The notes under the pieces are model-generated. The model had not been told where the DNA came from. It saw only the letters and a list, made by a program, of their open reading frames with translations, and searched no databases. The translations under genes were made by a program, and so were the position numbers. Shown here one piece after another: positions 33,203 to 42,054 of a stretch of 64,000 nt of DNA (its first letter is position 1; every line of letters begins with the position of its first letter). Source of the DNA: JAICXG01 sp963801255 (GTDB lineage Bacteria; Verrucomicrobiota; Verrucomicrobiia; Chthoniobacterales; UBA10450). The DNA lies in contig CAWDEC010000005.1 of assembly GCA_963801255.1 (NCBI GenBank), positions 1-64,000 on the forward strand, read 5' to 3'.

Positions 33203-35464
33203 TTAGAGTAGTTGGTAAGGATCAACGTCCACGGCGACAGTGACGTCTTCGGGAAAGGGGAGTTTGTCGAGCGTTTCGCGGACCAGTCGGCTCAGGCGCA
33301 TGATGGCGTCACCGCGAAGAAGGATGTGAAAGCGGTAGTGACCCTGTAGCTTTTCCAAGGGTGCCGGGGCCGGGTCGCCAATGATATACTCGTTAGGCAA
33401 CGCTTCCCGCAGCCGGCGGACGAGCGTTTCGGCGGAGAAGCTGGCGTGAGTTTCCGCCTCGGAGCGGACCGTGATAAGAGCGGCGTGAGTCGCGGGTGGG
33501 AAGTGACACTGTTCGCGGAAGGCCAGTTCCTGTTCGAAGAAACCAGCGTAATCATGGTGACGGGCGAATTGGATGGAGGGCGAGAAAGGGGTGTAGGTCT
33601 GAACAAAGACTTCGCCCGGGGCTTCGCCGCGGCCGGCTCGACCAGCCACCTGGGTAAGGAGCTGAAAGGTGCGTTCGCCGGCGCGAAAGTCAGGTAAATG
33701 CAGGCTGAGGTCAGCGTTGATGATTCCAACCAGGGTAACGTTTGGAAAATGCAGCCCTTTCGCAATCATCTGGGTGCCGACGAGGATGTCGATCTTGCCG
33801 ACGCGGAAGGCATGCAGAGTTTCGCGATAGGCATCCTTACGGGACATGGAATCGGCGTCCATTCGCCTGACGACTGCTTTCGGGAACAATGTGGCGACGT
33901 TAGCTTCAACCTTCTCCGTTCCGAAACCGGAATAGATTAGTGCGTCCTGGCCGCATTCGGGGCAGCGTTTGGGCACGGCAGCGCTATGTCCGCAAAGATG
34001 GCAGCTGAGTCTGGTATTGGCGCGATGAAAGGTAAGGGCGACGCTGCAGTTTGGGCAGTCGCGCGCTTTGCCACAATGACTGCAGAGGAGCGAAGTAGAG
34101 AAACCACGGCGGTTGAGAAAAAGGATGGTTTGTTCTTTTCTCGTTAGGCGGTCTTCCATCGCGCTCCGCAGTTTATCAGAGAGAATGGCGGCGATCTTCG
34201 CTTTCCGGCGTTCCTGACGCAGATCAACGATGCGGATGACCGGCATCTGACATTGGTCAACGCGCTGGGTGAGCGCGGTTAGCGCATACTTACCGCGTTG
34301 GGCGTTAAAATAACTTTCAAAGGAAGGCGTGGCGCTACCAAGGACAACAACGCAGTTTTCGATCTTCGCCCTAACGACTGCTACGTCGCGGGCATGATAG
34401 CGTGGGGCTTCCTCCTGTTTGTAGGAGGTTTCGTGCTCTTCGTCCACGACGATGAGACCGAGGTTTTCGAGCGGTGCAAAGATGGCGCTGCGGGCGCCAA
34501 TGACGATCCGAGCGCGGCCGGAATGGAGTTTGTGCCATTCGTCGTGCCGCTCGCCTTCGGAAAGGTGACTGTGGAGGACGGCAACGACTGCGGAAGTGGC
34601 CGTTGAGTCGGCGGGCGAAACGCCTGCGCTGCGATCGGCGAAGCGGCTTTTGAAACGCTCAACGGTTTGAGGGGTGAGAGAAATTTCCGGGACGAGAACG
34701 ATGGCGGTCTTACCGCGGGCGAGAGTATCGCGGATCGCTTGCAGGTAAATCTCGGTTTTGCCGCTTCCGGTGATCCCGTGAAGCAAGATCGGCAAATGCA
34801 ATTCCGGACTTTCGAGTGCGCCTGCGATTAACTTGAGAGCGGCGGTTTGCTCTTCGTTCAAAACGAGGTCTGCATCGGCGATGAACTCCTCAGTCCCGTG
34901 CGGGTCACGCTCGATCGCCTGCTCCTGCAGCTCGATGAAGCCTCTTCTTACCAGGGCGCGAAGCGTGGTGTTATCAAGTGAGGTCTGGCGCAAGAGTTCG
35001 GCTGCCGCGGCGGGCGCGGCCAATTGCATGACTACCTCCAGCAACTCGGCCTGGCGCGGCGCGCGCTTCTGCAATCCCTTGAGTTCATCTTCCCTTGGCG
35101 CGCGCTTTAGGGTAACGAAAAGCTGCTTTTTCCAGCCGACCTCCGCTTTGCGGATCACCTGAGGCAGCACGCTCCGCATAACGGTCTCGATCGGACAGCA
35201 GTAATAGTTCGCCATCCATCGGGCGAGTTCGATCAGTTTGGGGCTGAGAACAGGTTTTTCGCCTAACAATGATTCGATCGGCTTGATGCCTTTTATGGGA
35301 CTTTCGTCGAGTGTCGCGACGACGGTGGCGAGGAGCGACTTGTCGCGAAACGGAATCCGGACACGCGAGCCGATGGCGATTCGATCGCGCAACGGCTCCG
35401 GCACGGCATAATCCAGCTCGCGGCGGATCGAGCGATCGACGATGACTCGGACGTAGGCGGACAT
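33203..35464 (-). CDS. priA: Primosomal helicase PriA
   Basis: Replication-restart helicase of 753 aa. The N-terminal DNA-binding domain opens with AYVRVIVDRSIRRELDYAVP. Walker A is GITGSGKTE, Walker B is VVDEEHE, and eight zinc cysteines are present in CSHCGKARDCPNC and CHLCG...CPECG. The C-terminal GTQMIAKGLHFPNVTLVGI motif is complete. Between FADR and AVLHSHLSEGERHDEW there is an extra stretch of about 16 residues (SAGVSPADSTATSAVV). It is encoded by a GC-rich hairpin and absent from typical PriA. The gene overlaps nothing and is followed downstream by the FG-GAP remnant. Confidence 0.95.
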   Translation of the reverse strand: MSAYVRVIVDRSIRRELDYAVPEPLRDRIAIGSRVRIPFRDKSLLATVVATLDESPIKGIKPIESLLGEKPVLSPKLIELARWMANYYCCPIETVMRSVLPQVIRKAEVGWKKQLFVTLKRAPREDELKGLQKRAPRQAELLEVVMQLAAPAAAAELLRQTSLDNTTLRALVRRGFIELQEQAIERDPHGTEEFIADADLVLNEEQTAALKLIAGALESPELHLPILLHGITGSGKTEIYLQAIRDTLARGKTAIVLVPEISLTPQTVERFKSRFADRSAGVSPADSTATSAVVAVLHSHLSEGERHDEWHKLHSGRARIVIGARSAIFAPLENLGLIVVDEEHETSYKQEEAPRYHARDVAVVRAKIENCVVVLGSATPSFESYFNAQRGKYALTALTQRVDQCQMPVIRIVDLRQERRKAKIAAILSDKLRSAMEDRLTRKEQTILFLNRRGFSTSLLCSHCGKARDCPNCSVALTFHRANTRLSCHLCGHSAAVPKRCPECGQDALIYSGFGTEKVEANVATLFPKAVVRRMDADSMSRKDAYRETLHAFRVGKIDILVGTQMIAKGLHFPNVTLVGIINADLSLHLPDFRAGERTFQLLTQVAGRAGRGEAPGEVFVQTYTPFSPSIQFARHHDYAGFFEQELAFREQCHFPPATHAALITVRSEAETHASFSAETLVRRLREALPNEYIIGDPAPAPLEKLQGHYRFHILLRGDAIMRLSRLVRETLDKLPFPEDVTVAVDVDPYQLL
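34611..34627. repeat. REP-like hairpin inside priA
   Basis: GCGGGCG-AAA-CGCCTGC is a 7-bp inverted repeat (one G-T pair) with an AAA loop. On the priA strand it reads in frame as part of the AGVSPA peptide, within a stretch that looks inserted relative to other PriA proteins. From general knowledge, this hairpin-plus-AGVSPA pattern recurs in verrucomicrobial genomes; only one copy was noticed in this window. Confidence 0.5.
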
Positions 35465-35646
35465 TTTTGATTGCTCACGCCGTTAGGGCGTGAGTTGGTT
35501 TGCCTGTGATTCTCCGTGCAGTGGCGAACTTATCCAGCAGCAGCGTATTGCCGCGGTGCGGCGACAGAGTGAGCAAGGCATTCGGCAGGCGAGAGACGTC
35601 AGGGCTATCCGCAGTTTGGCTGCTTGCACGGAGGCGTTATTCTTAA

Positions 35647-36246
35647 ATGAGATTTTTTTTCAAGTTCGCCATTTGCCTGTTTCTCGCCGCGACGGTTGGG
35701 ATTGCGTATCTGGCCTGGCAATCTGGCGATCCATTTTACACGCTCTATGAATGGCTGAGCCCGGCACGTTTTCAGCAATACGACCCGCTCATCCAGGCGG
35801 CGGCGGTGGCCAACCGCCTCGACCCAATGTTAGTGAAGGCGGTCGCCTGGCGCGAGAGTCGGTTCGACCCGCAAAAGCTCGGCGGGGCAGGCGAGCGCGG
35901 ACTCATGCAAGTAAGTGAAATCGCCGCGCGCGAATGGGCGGCCGAAAAACGGATCGCGAATTTCCAGATGGAAGAATTGTTCGATCCGAAAACAAATCTC
36001 GAAGCGGGTTCATGGTATCTTCGTCATGCGATGTCCCACTGGCCCTGGGCAAAGGACCCGACGCCGTTTGCGCTCGCGGAATACAATGCCGGGGCAAGTC
36101 GAGCGCATCGTTGGGCCGGCGGGGATGGAGCCAAACCTATTTCTGCGCACGAATTTCAGCGGAATATCGATTTTCCCGGCACGAAAAAATACGTCGAATC
36201 GATCCTCGAGCGTTATCGTTTTTATCAGCGGCGGGGGAGGATGTAG
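35647..36246 (+). CDS. Lytic transglycosylase (Slt-type, GH23), membrane anchored
   Basis: A peptidoglycan lytic transglycosylase of 199 aa. An N-terminal hydrophobic segment (residues 4-24) acts as anchor or leader. The SLT domain follows with the catalytic E70 in AWRESRFDP, then GERGLMQV and ALAEYNAG, the three diagnostic motifs. It ends with YVESILERYRFY. The length is that of small single-domain enzymes. It is monocistronic, 84 bp upstream of rpsO. Confidence 0.92.
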   Translation: MRFFFKFAICLFLAATVGIAYLAWQSGDPFYTLYEWLSPARFQQYDPLIQAAAVANRLDPMLVKAVAWRESRFDPQKLGGAGERGLMQVSEIAAREWAAEKRIANFQMEELFDPKTNLEAGSWYLRHAMSHWPWAKDPTPFALAEYNAGASRAHRWAGGDGAKPISAHEFQRNIDFPGTKKYVESILERYRFYQRRGRM

Positions 36247-36330
36247 GGCAGCTGGGAAGGAGCCATTATCGCGGGATCTGGTCGGTTACTTGCCAATCCG
36301 CCAACATCACTTAAACTGGCGACTTCGTTT

Positions 36331-36594
36331 ATGGCAGAAAGCAGTGACACAATGGATATGAAGGAGTTCCAGCTTCATGAGGGCGACACCGGTAGTGCCG
36401 ACGTGCAGGTTGCACGCCTCACCCGCCGTATCGCTCAGCTCACGGAACACCTGAAGAGTCACGCGAAGGATCATTCCTCGCGTCGCGGTCTTCTCAAGAT
36501 GGTCGCCACGCGCCGCAGCCTGCTCGATTACCTCAGCCGGACGAAAAACGACCGTTATAAGCAGGTAATCGGGAAGTTGAACCTGCGGAAATAA
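36331..36594 (+). CDS. rpsO: 30S ribosomal protein S15
   Basis: A small primary-binding protein of the 30S platform, 87 aa. The signature HEGDTGSADVQVARLTRRI (core only), the HSSRRGLLKMVATRR helix-turn and the end DRYKQVIGKLNLRK are all present. The first ATG at 36331 is used; in-frame ATGs at 36352 and 36358 would shorten the N-terminus slightly. It is followed by pnp, the widespread rpsO-pnp arrangement. Confidence 0.96.
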   Translation: MAESSDTMDMKEFQLHEGDTGSADVQVARLTRRIAQLTEHLKSHAKDHSSRRGLLKMVATRRSLLDYLSRTKNDRYKQVIGKLNLRK

Positions 36595-36689
36595 TCCTGG
36601 CATTACTCGCGTTCGTCGCGCGCCGCTCCCGGCCGTTCTCGAAAATCAAAATCACAACCGGCGACCAGGCCGTTCGTGCACCTTGAGTA

Positions 36690-36734
36690 TAGGTTTTAGC
36701 TTCGTCAGTCGTTAGGCGTCGGATCTAAAACCTA
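36690..36734 (+). promoter_or_regulatory. Stem-loop in the pnp leader
   Basis: TAGGTTTTAG and CTAAAACCTA form a perfect 10-bp inverted repeat separated by 25 nt, about 47 bp upstream of the pnp start. The loop contains a copy of the dispersed 9-mer (36709-36717). In enteric bacteria the pnp leader folds into a stem that RNase III cuts to start PNPase autoregulation. The position here suggests a similar role, but this is inference. Confidence 0.45.
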
Positions 36735-36780
36735 CAATCAGGGTGACCGGCCTGGATTTCGCATTACCAGAAATCCAAAC

Positions 36781-39162
36781 ATGCAACACAAGGTCACGAC
36801 CCAGATCGGGTCCAAAGAAATCACCATTGAAACCGGCAAAATTGCCAAGCTCGCTGACGGCTCCGTTATCGTCAGTTGCGGCGAAACGATTGTTCTAACC
36901 AGCGCCGTTTCCGCCACCGCCGTAAAGCCAGGGCAGGACTTCTTCCCACTCACGGTCGATTACCGCGAAAAAGCGGCCGCGGTTGGCAAATTCCCCGGCG
37001 GCTACTTTAAGCGCGAAGGTCGGCCGACGGAAAAGGAAACACTCACCGCGCGGATGACTGATCGTCCGCTCCGTCCGCTCTTTCCCTCAGGCTACTTTTA
37101 CGACACGCAGATTATCTCGATTCTGCTCAGTGCGGATGGCGAAAACGATCCCGATATCCTCGCGATCAACGGCGCCTCTGCCGCGCTTTGCGTCTCCGAC
37201 ATTCCCTTCAGAGGACCGATCGGCGCGGTGCGCGTCGGTCGCGTGAACGGCGAATTTGTTGCCAATCCGACGCACAGCGAGCGGGTGCAGAGCGATCTCG
37301 ATTTGGTTTATGTCGGCACCGAAAACGACATCATCATGATCGAAGGCGCGGCCAATGAGCTGCCCGAAGAGGACTTTGTGCGTTCGCTCGAATTCGCGCA
37401 CAGCCACGCCCGGGAAATGATCCGGATTCAGAAAGAGCTGGCGACGCAGGTTGGCAAGCCAAAGCGCGAGATGCCGCTCATGAAGGTGAATCCAGAGATG
37501 CTCGAGATCGCCGATCGCGTGGCGGGCGATCGCATTGAAGCTGCCCTTTATACCGAGGGCAAAGTTGCGCGCAGCAAAGCGGTCGACGGACTGCGCGAGG
37601 AAGTGCGGAACGCCGTCCTGGAAAAATTTGCCGAGGCGGCACCGTTCGACATCAACCAGGCTTTTGATTACGTCCAGAAGAAGTCGTTTCGCTCCAACAT
37701 CCTCGACAAACAAAAGCGCGTTGACGGTCGCGGCTACGAGGACTTGCGTCCGATCAGCTGCGAGGTCGGTGTTCTGCCGCGCGCACATGGTTCGGCGATC
37801 TTCCAGCGCGGCGAGACCCAGGCTTTGGCGCTCGCAACTTTGGCTCCGATCGAAGAAGCGCAAATGATCGACGCCTACGGTGGCGGCGAGCAGACGAAGC
37901 GCTTCCTTTTGCACTACAACTTTCCCCCTTTTAGCGTGGGCGAGACTGGCCGTTTTGGTGGCGCCAGCCGGCGCGAAATCGGTCATGGTGCGCTCGCCGA
38001 GCGTTCCGTCGAGCCGGTTGTGCCTAACGAGGATAGTTTTCGTTACGCCATCCGTATCACGAGCGAAGTGATGGAATCCAACGGCTCGACTTCGATGGCG
38101 AGCGTTTGTTCCGGCATGCTCGCACTTATGGACGCAGGTGTTCCGGTAAAGACGCCGGTTGCAGGCATTTCCGTAGGTCTTGTCACAGAGAACGATGAGA
38201 CCGGAAACCTGAAGCGCTACAACCTGTTGACCGACATCATCGGCGCCGAAGATCACTTCGGTGACATGGACTTCAAACTTTGCGGAACGCGAACCGGCGT
38301 GACCGGTTTTCAGCTCGACCTGAAGTTACCCGGGGTCAGTCACAAGATTTTGAGCGAAGCGATTGATCGCGCCCGCGAGGCGCGCGGTAAGATTCTCGAC
38401 ATCATGGCGAGTGTGCTCGCCGAGCCGCGGTCCGAGTTGAGCAAATACGCGCCGCGTATTGAGACGATCAAGATCAATCCGGAGAAGATCGGCGCCCTCA
38501 TTGGACCGGGCGGCAAGACAATCAAGGGCATCGTGGCCGAGACCGGCGCGGAAATTAATATCGAAGACGACGGGTCCGTGCACATCTACGCGACGAGTGG
38601 CGAATCGATGGCCCGCGCCAAGGAAATCATTGGCGGCATGACCAAAGAAATCGAAATCGACGCGACCTACCACGGTCGTGTCGTCTCGATCAAAGAATTC
38701 GGCGCCTTTGTCGAAGTTTTCCCAGGGAAAGACGGCCTCGTTCACATCTCTGAGCTGGCCGACTTCCGCGTCCGTCGGGTGGAGGACGTGGCCAAGGTTG
38801 GGGAGATGATTTGGGTGAAATGCATCGGGATCGACGACAAAGGCCGGGTGAAACTTTCACGAAAAGCAGCGTTGAAAGAACGCGGCGAAGTAGAGACGGG
38901 CGCGCCAATGGGCGATGTTGAAAATCAAGAACATGGCGAGCGAGTAAGCGAATATCGGTCTAGCGAAGGCGGTAGCGGCGGCGAGCGGCGTGACCGAGGC
39001 GACCGTCGTGGCGGTCGTGGGAGAGGTAGTCGTGGCAGAGACCACGATCATCAGCGTCGGCCTGAGGATACGCGCTCGAGCGCTCCCGCCAGCACCGGCG
39101 ACCAACCGCCACCCTCGCATTCTCCAGAACCGCATCCCGACGATTACGAGCCCTCGCGCTAA
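36781..39162 (+). CDS. pnp: Polynucleotide phosphorylase
   Basis: 3'-5' phosphorolytic exoribonuclease. The 793-aa protein has the first RNase PH domain (residues about 1-220, with FFPLTVDYREKAAAVGKFPGG as core), an alpha linker, and the second PH domain with QRGETQALALATL and GDMDFKLCGTRTGVTGFQLD (core). A KH domain with GPGGKTIK and an S1 domain (GRVVSIKEFGAFVEV) follow. After S1 there is a long tail rich in Arg, Gly, Asp and Pro (about 90 residues), beyond the usual length, which may bind RNA or anchor RNase partners. One 9-mer copy lies inside the gene. Confidence 0.96.
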   Translation: MQHKVTTQIGSKEITIETGKIAKLADGSVIVSCGETIVLTSAVSATAVKPGQDFFPLTVDYREKAAAVGKFPGGYFKREGRPTEKETLTARMTDRPLRPLFPSGYFYDTQIISILLSADGENDPDILAINGASAALCVSDIPFRGPIGAVRVGRVNGEFVANPTHSERVQSDLDLVYVGTENDIIMIEGAANELPEEDFVRSLEFAHSHAREMIRIQKELATQVGKPKREMPLMKVNPEMLEIADRVAGDRIEAALYTEGKVARSKAVDGLREEVRNAVLEKFAEAAPFDINQAFDYVQKKSFRSNILDKQKRVDGRGYEDLRPISCEVGVLPRAHGSAIFQRGETQALALATLAPIEEAQMIDAYGGGEQTKRFLLHYNFPPFSVGETGRFGGASRREIGHGALAERSVEPVVPNEDSFRYAIRITSEVMESNGSTSMASVCSGMLALMDAGVPVKTPVAGISVGLVTENDETGNLKRYNLLTDIIGAEDHFGDMDFKLCGTRTGVTGFQLDLKLPGVSHKILSEAIDRAREARGKILDIMASVLAEPRSELSKYAPRIETIKINPEKIGALIGPGGKTIKGIVAETGAEINIEDDGSVHIYATSGESMARAKEIIGGMTKEIEIDATYHGRVVSIKEFGAFVEVFPGKDGLVHISELADFRVRRVEDVAKVGEMIWVKCIGIDDKGRVKLSRKAALKERGEVETGAPMGDVENQEHGERVSEYRSSEGGSGGERRDRGDRRGGRGRGSRGRDHDHQRRPEDTRSSAPASTGDQPPPSHSPEPHPDDYEPSR

Positions 39163-39193
39163 GATTCTTGTCGAGCACGAGTAGATTGTAGTC

Positions 39194-39228
39194 AGAACGA
39201 TTCCCGGCCGGCCGGCGGGCCGTTCTTT
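39194..39228 (+). terminator. Likely terminator after pnp
   Basis: AGAACG and CGTTCT form the outer stem, an inner CCCG/CGGG stem encloses a GC-rich loop, and the right arm runs into TTT. It starts 32 bp after the pnp stop and sits ahead of the next gene, as expected for an intrinsic terminator. The T-run is short. Confidence 0.55.
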
Positions 39229-39336
39229 CATGGCAAACGTGTCCGGCGGTTGGAAGAACTGCAGGCGCCTAACGATCTATTTTTTACTCGCGCCGACTGA
39301 AGACTTGCCGGATGGAAAAGCGTGTCGGGAAGATCG

Positions 39337-40233
39337 ATGAATCGCCTTCTGCTGATCGCGTTTCTCGTCTTCGCGACTTCTTCGGCCCGAGCAACACGGC
39401 TGGAGATCGGCGGCGGCAAGATTGACGTCAATTTCTCGCCCGGAGCTTCCGCCGATTTTGAGGCCCGGGTTATTTCCTGGGTCAAGAGTGCGGCGGAGGC
39501 GGTGACGAAATACTTCGGTCGCTACCCGGTTTCGCGCGTCGTGGTGAATGTTGATCTCGACGAGGGCGATCGCGTCAATTCGGGGAGAACCTTCGGTAAT
39601 AGCGAAGGCGGCGTCATCACCATTCGCGTTGGCCGCGCTACCAGCGCCGCGCGCCTTTATTCCGACTGGATGCTGACGCATGAAATGGTCCACCTCGCGT
39701 TCCCGAGTGTAGCCGAGGAGCATCACTGGGCTGAGGAAGGTTTGGCGACGTATGTCGAACCAATCGCGCGCGTTATGATCGGCAACCTGCGGGCCGAACA
39801 AGTTTGGTCTGATCTGCTGCGCGATCTTCCCCAGGGGTTGCCTAACGATGGTGATCGCGGGCTCGATTTCACTCCCACCTGGGGACGCACTTATTGGGGC
39901 GGCGCGCTCTTTTATTTTCTGGCTGATATCGAGATTCATCAACGCACGGCGAACGCGAAAGGTTTGCGCGATGCGTTGCGCGGTATTCTCGAGGCCGGCG
40001 GTTCCATCTCAGACGACTGGGAATTGGAGCGCGCGTTCCGCGTCGGAGATGCGGCGACAAAGACGACGGTTTTACAGGATCTCTACGCGCAAATGCGGGC
40101 CGCGCCGCATCCGGTCAATCTCGATGAGCTTTGGCGGAAACTTGGGGTGAAACGGAATGGCAGCACGGTCGTTTTGCAAAAGGAAGCGCCGCTGGCTGCG
40201 GTGCGTCGGGCGATGATTCCCGAGACGGAATAA
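39337..40233 (+). CDS. Exported gluzincin-like metallopeptidase
   Basis: A 298-aa protein with a signal peptide (RLLLIAFLVFATSSARA) and a zinc site H115-E-M-V-H119. A WAEEGLATY segment follows twelve residues after the HExxH, and its Glu134 is the probable third ligand. This is the gluzincin (M1/peptidase-MA-like) arrangement. A C-terminal helical region of about 100 residues follows. The ATG at 39337 is used rather than the GTG five codons upstream. Substrate unknown; likely periplasmic. Confidence 0.8.
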   Translation: MNRLLLIAFLVFATSSARATRLEIGGGKIDVNFSPGASADFEARVISWVKSAAEAVTKYFGRYPVSRVVVNVDLDEGDRVNSGRTFGNSEGGVITIRVGRATSAARLYSDWMLTHEMVHLAFPSVAEEHHWAEEGLATYVEPIARVMIGNLRAEQVWSDLLRDLPQGLPNDGDRGLDFTPTWGRTYWGGALFYFLADIEIHQRTANAKGLRDALRGILEAGGSISDDWELERAFRVGDAATKTTVLQDLYAQMRAAPHPVNLDELWRKLGVKRNGSTVVLQKEAPLAAVRRAMIPETE

Positions 40234-40263
40234 AGTGCGCTGCCGGAAGCGGATGATTGTTCG

Positions 40264-41496
40264 TTAGGCGCGCTTTCTCAAATCAGGCAAAAAGGCCGTT
40301 AGCAGTCCGATGAGCGGAAGGAAAGAGCAGACTTGGAAGACGTATTCAATGCTTGTGTAGTCGGCCAGTTTCCCCAGAACCGCGGACCCGATGCCGGCGA
40401 TTCCAAAAGCGAGCCCGAAGAACAATCCCGCGATGAGCCCAAGTTTGCCCGGCACCAGTTCCTGCGCGTAAACCAGAATGGCGGAGAAGGCGGAAGCGAG
40501 GATAACTCCGATGATCACCGTGAGCGTCCCGGTCCAGAAAAGATTGGCGTGCGGGAGCGCAATCGTGAAAGGCGCGACGCCAAGGATTGAAACCCAAATG
40601 ACCAGTTTGCGTCCGTAACGATCGCCGATCGGGCCGCCGAGAATTGTGCCGAGCGCGACGGCGAAAAGGAAAAGGAATAAGTGAAACTGCGCACCCTGAA
40701 CTGAAAGATGGAACTTCGATATCAGGTAAAAAGTGTAGTAGTTCGTTAGGCTGGCGAGATAGAAGTACTTGGAGAAAATCAGCAATCCGAGAATGACGAG
40801 CGCGAACCAAACTTGGCCACCGAGCGGTTTCGTCGGTGTGGCGGGATTCTCTTGCCGGCGCCTGACTTCCGCGAGGTGTTGACCGTACCAACGGCCGACC
40901 CAGCTGAGTATGCCAATGCCGAGAAGCGCAATCAGCGTGAACCAGATGACGCTTCGCTGACCGTCCGGGACAACGATGAGCGCGGCAAGAAGCGGGCCTA
41001 ACGAACTCCCGGCGTTCCCACCGACTTGGAACAGCGATTGCGCAAAACCCGTCCGCCCGCCTGAGGCGAGATAGGCGACGCGGGAAGATTCCGGATGGAA
41101 AACCGAAGAACCCATTCCGACGAGGGCGGCGGCGCCGACTACCATTCCGTAGTGCGTGGCGCGCGAGAGGAGGATTAGGCCCGCCAAGGTCAGTCCCATT
41201 CCCCAGGCGAGCGAGTAGGGTTGCGGGCGTCGATCGGTGAAGAGGCCGACAAAGGGTTGCAGGATCGAGGCTGTCATCTGGAACGCGAGCGTGATCAGGC
41301 CTACCTGCACAAAGCTGAGGTTGAAGCTGGTCTTGAGAAGAGGATAAATCGCCGGAATGAGCGATTGAATGGTGTCGTTGAGCAGGTGGGAAAAACTGAT
41401 CGCGAAAAGAACGACGAGCACGGTTGATTTCGCGCCCACCTTCTCGGGGTGCGATTCGCTTTGGGTGAGATGTGTTTCGGTGATGCTCGAGCCCAT
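40264..41496 (-). CDS. MFS transporter, fosmidomycin-resistance type
   Basis: A twelve-helix major facilitator of 410 aa resembling the Fsr (fosmidomycin resistance) group. Visible are SFSHLLNDTIQSLIPAIYPLL (core NDTIQSLIPAIYPLL), GLFTDRRPQPYS in the loop 2-3 position, and GMGSSVFHPESSRVAYLASGG, the hallmark of this subfamily. It starts at the ATG at 41496. The TAA stop lies inside a copy of the dispersed 9-mer (40261-40269), and two more copies lie inside the gene. Substrate unknown. Confidence 0.87.
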   Translation of the reverse strand: MGSSITETHLTQSESHPEKVGAKSTVLVVLFAISFSHLLNDTIQSLIPAIYPLLKTSFNLSFVQVGLITLAFQMTASILQPFVGLFTDRRPQPYSLAWGMGLTLAGLILLSRATHYGMVVGAAALVGMGSSVFHPESSRVAYLASGGRTGFAQSLFQVGGNAGSSLGPLLAALIVVPDGQRSVIWFTLIALLGIGILSWVGRWYGQHLAEVRRRQENPATPTKPLGGQVWFALVILGLLIFSKYFYLASLTNYYTFYLISKFHLSVQGAQFHLFLFLFAVALGTILGGPIGDRYGRKLVIWVSILGVAPFTIALPHANLFWTGTLTVIIGVILASAFSAILVYAQELVPGKLGLIAGLFFGLAFGIAGIGSAVLGKLADYTSIEYVFQVCSFLPLIGLLTAFLPDLRKRA

Positions 41497-41616
41497 GTGC
41501 GGCGGAAAGCTAGTCAGCCGCCGCGCGAGTGCCAATCGCAGGTCTCGTTTTGACCTCGTGCTCGAGCGTTTTATTTAGGCTGCGACAAATCGGACCCGGC
41601 AAAAGGCAGGAGGCTG

Positions 41617-42021
41617 ATGACAGTTGCGGCCTCTAATGCCATTTTGGGCGCGATGCGAGCGCGCCTGACGAAGGACTTCAATTTCGAATCCGCCCAGACG
41701 CTGCCTTCCGCGCCCGAGGGGCACAAGTGTCGCCGGATGCACGGGCACAGCTTCAAAGTGGAAATTTCAGTCGAAGGTGAGGTCGATCCGTCAAGCGGGT
41801 GGGTTTACGATCACGCTGAGATCAGCGGAGCAATGAAACCGCTCGTGACGCAACTCGATCATGCTTACCTGAATGAAGTTCCAGGTTTGGAAAATCCGAC
41901 GATTGAAAACATGGCCGCTTGGTTTTGGGAAAAGCTGGCGCCACAACTCCCGGGTCTTTGCGAAATCGCCATCCACGAAACGCCCACGGCACGCTGTCTT
42001 TATTTCGGGCCACCTCGTTAG
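41617..42021 (+). CDS. 6-carboxytetrahydropterin synthase-like protein (QueD family)
   Basis: A 134-aa T-fold protein of the QueD/PTPS family. The core GHKCRRMHGHSFKVEI supplies the catalytic Cys and two zinc His residues, and DHAYLNEVPGLENPTIENMA and AIHETPTARC complete the fold. In E. coli QueD the first zinc ligand is the His of FEAAHRLP. Here the same place reads FESAQTLP, so a Gln replaces it. The start may be 41617 or the ATG at 41653, which matches other QueD N-termini better. No other preQ0/queuosine gene is near. The TAG stop lies inside a copy of the dispersed 9-mer. Confidence 0.86.
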   Translation: MTVAASNAILGAMRARLTKDFNFESAQTLPSAPEGHKCRRMHGHSFKVEISVEGEVDPSSGWVYDHAEISGAMKPLVTQLDHAYLNEVPGLENPTIENMAAWFWEKLAPQLPGLCEIAIHETPTARCLYFGPPR

Positions 42022-42054
42022 GCAAAGGTTTTGCAGCGCGAAAGCTCGCCCGTC

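Noticed and set aside
37087..38256. 389-aa minus-strand open frame opposite pnp
   Set aside because: It is antisense to PNPase and rich in Arg/His/Val typical of mirrored GC-rich codons, so it is not a gene.
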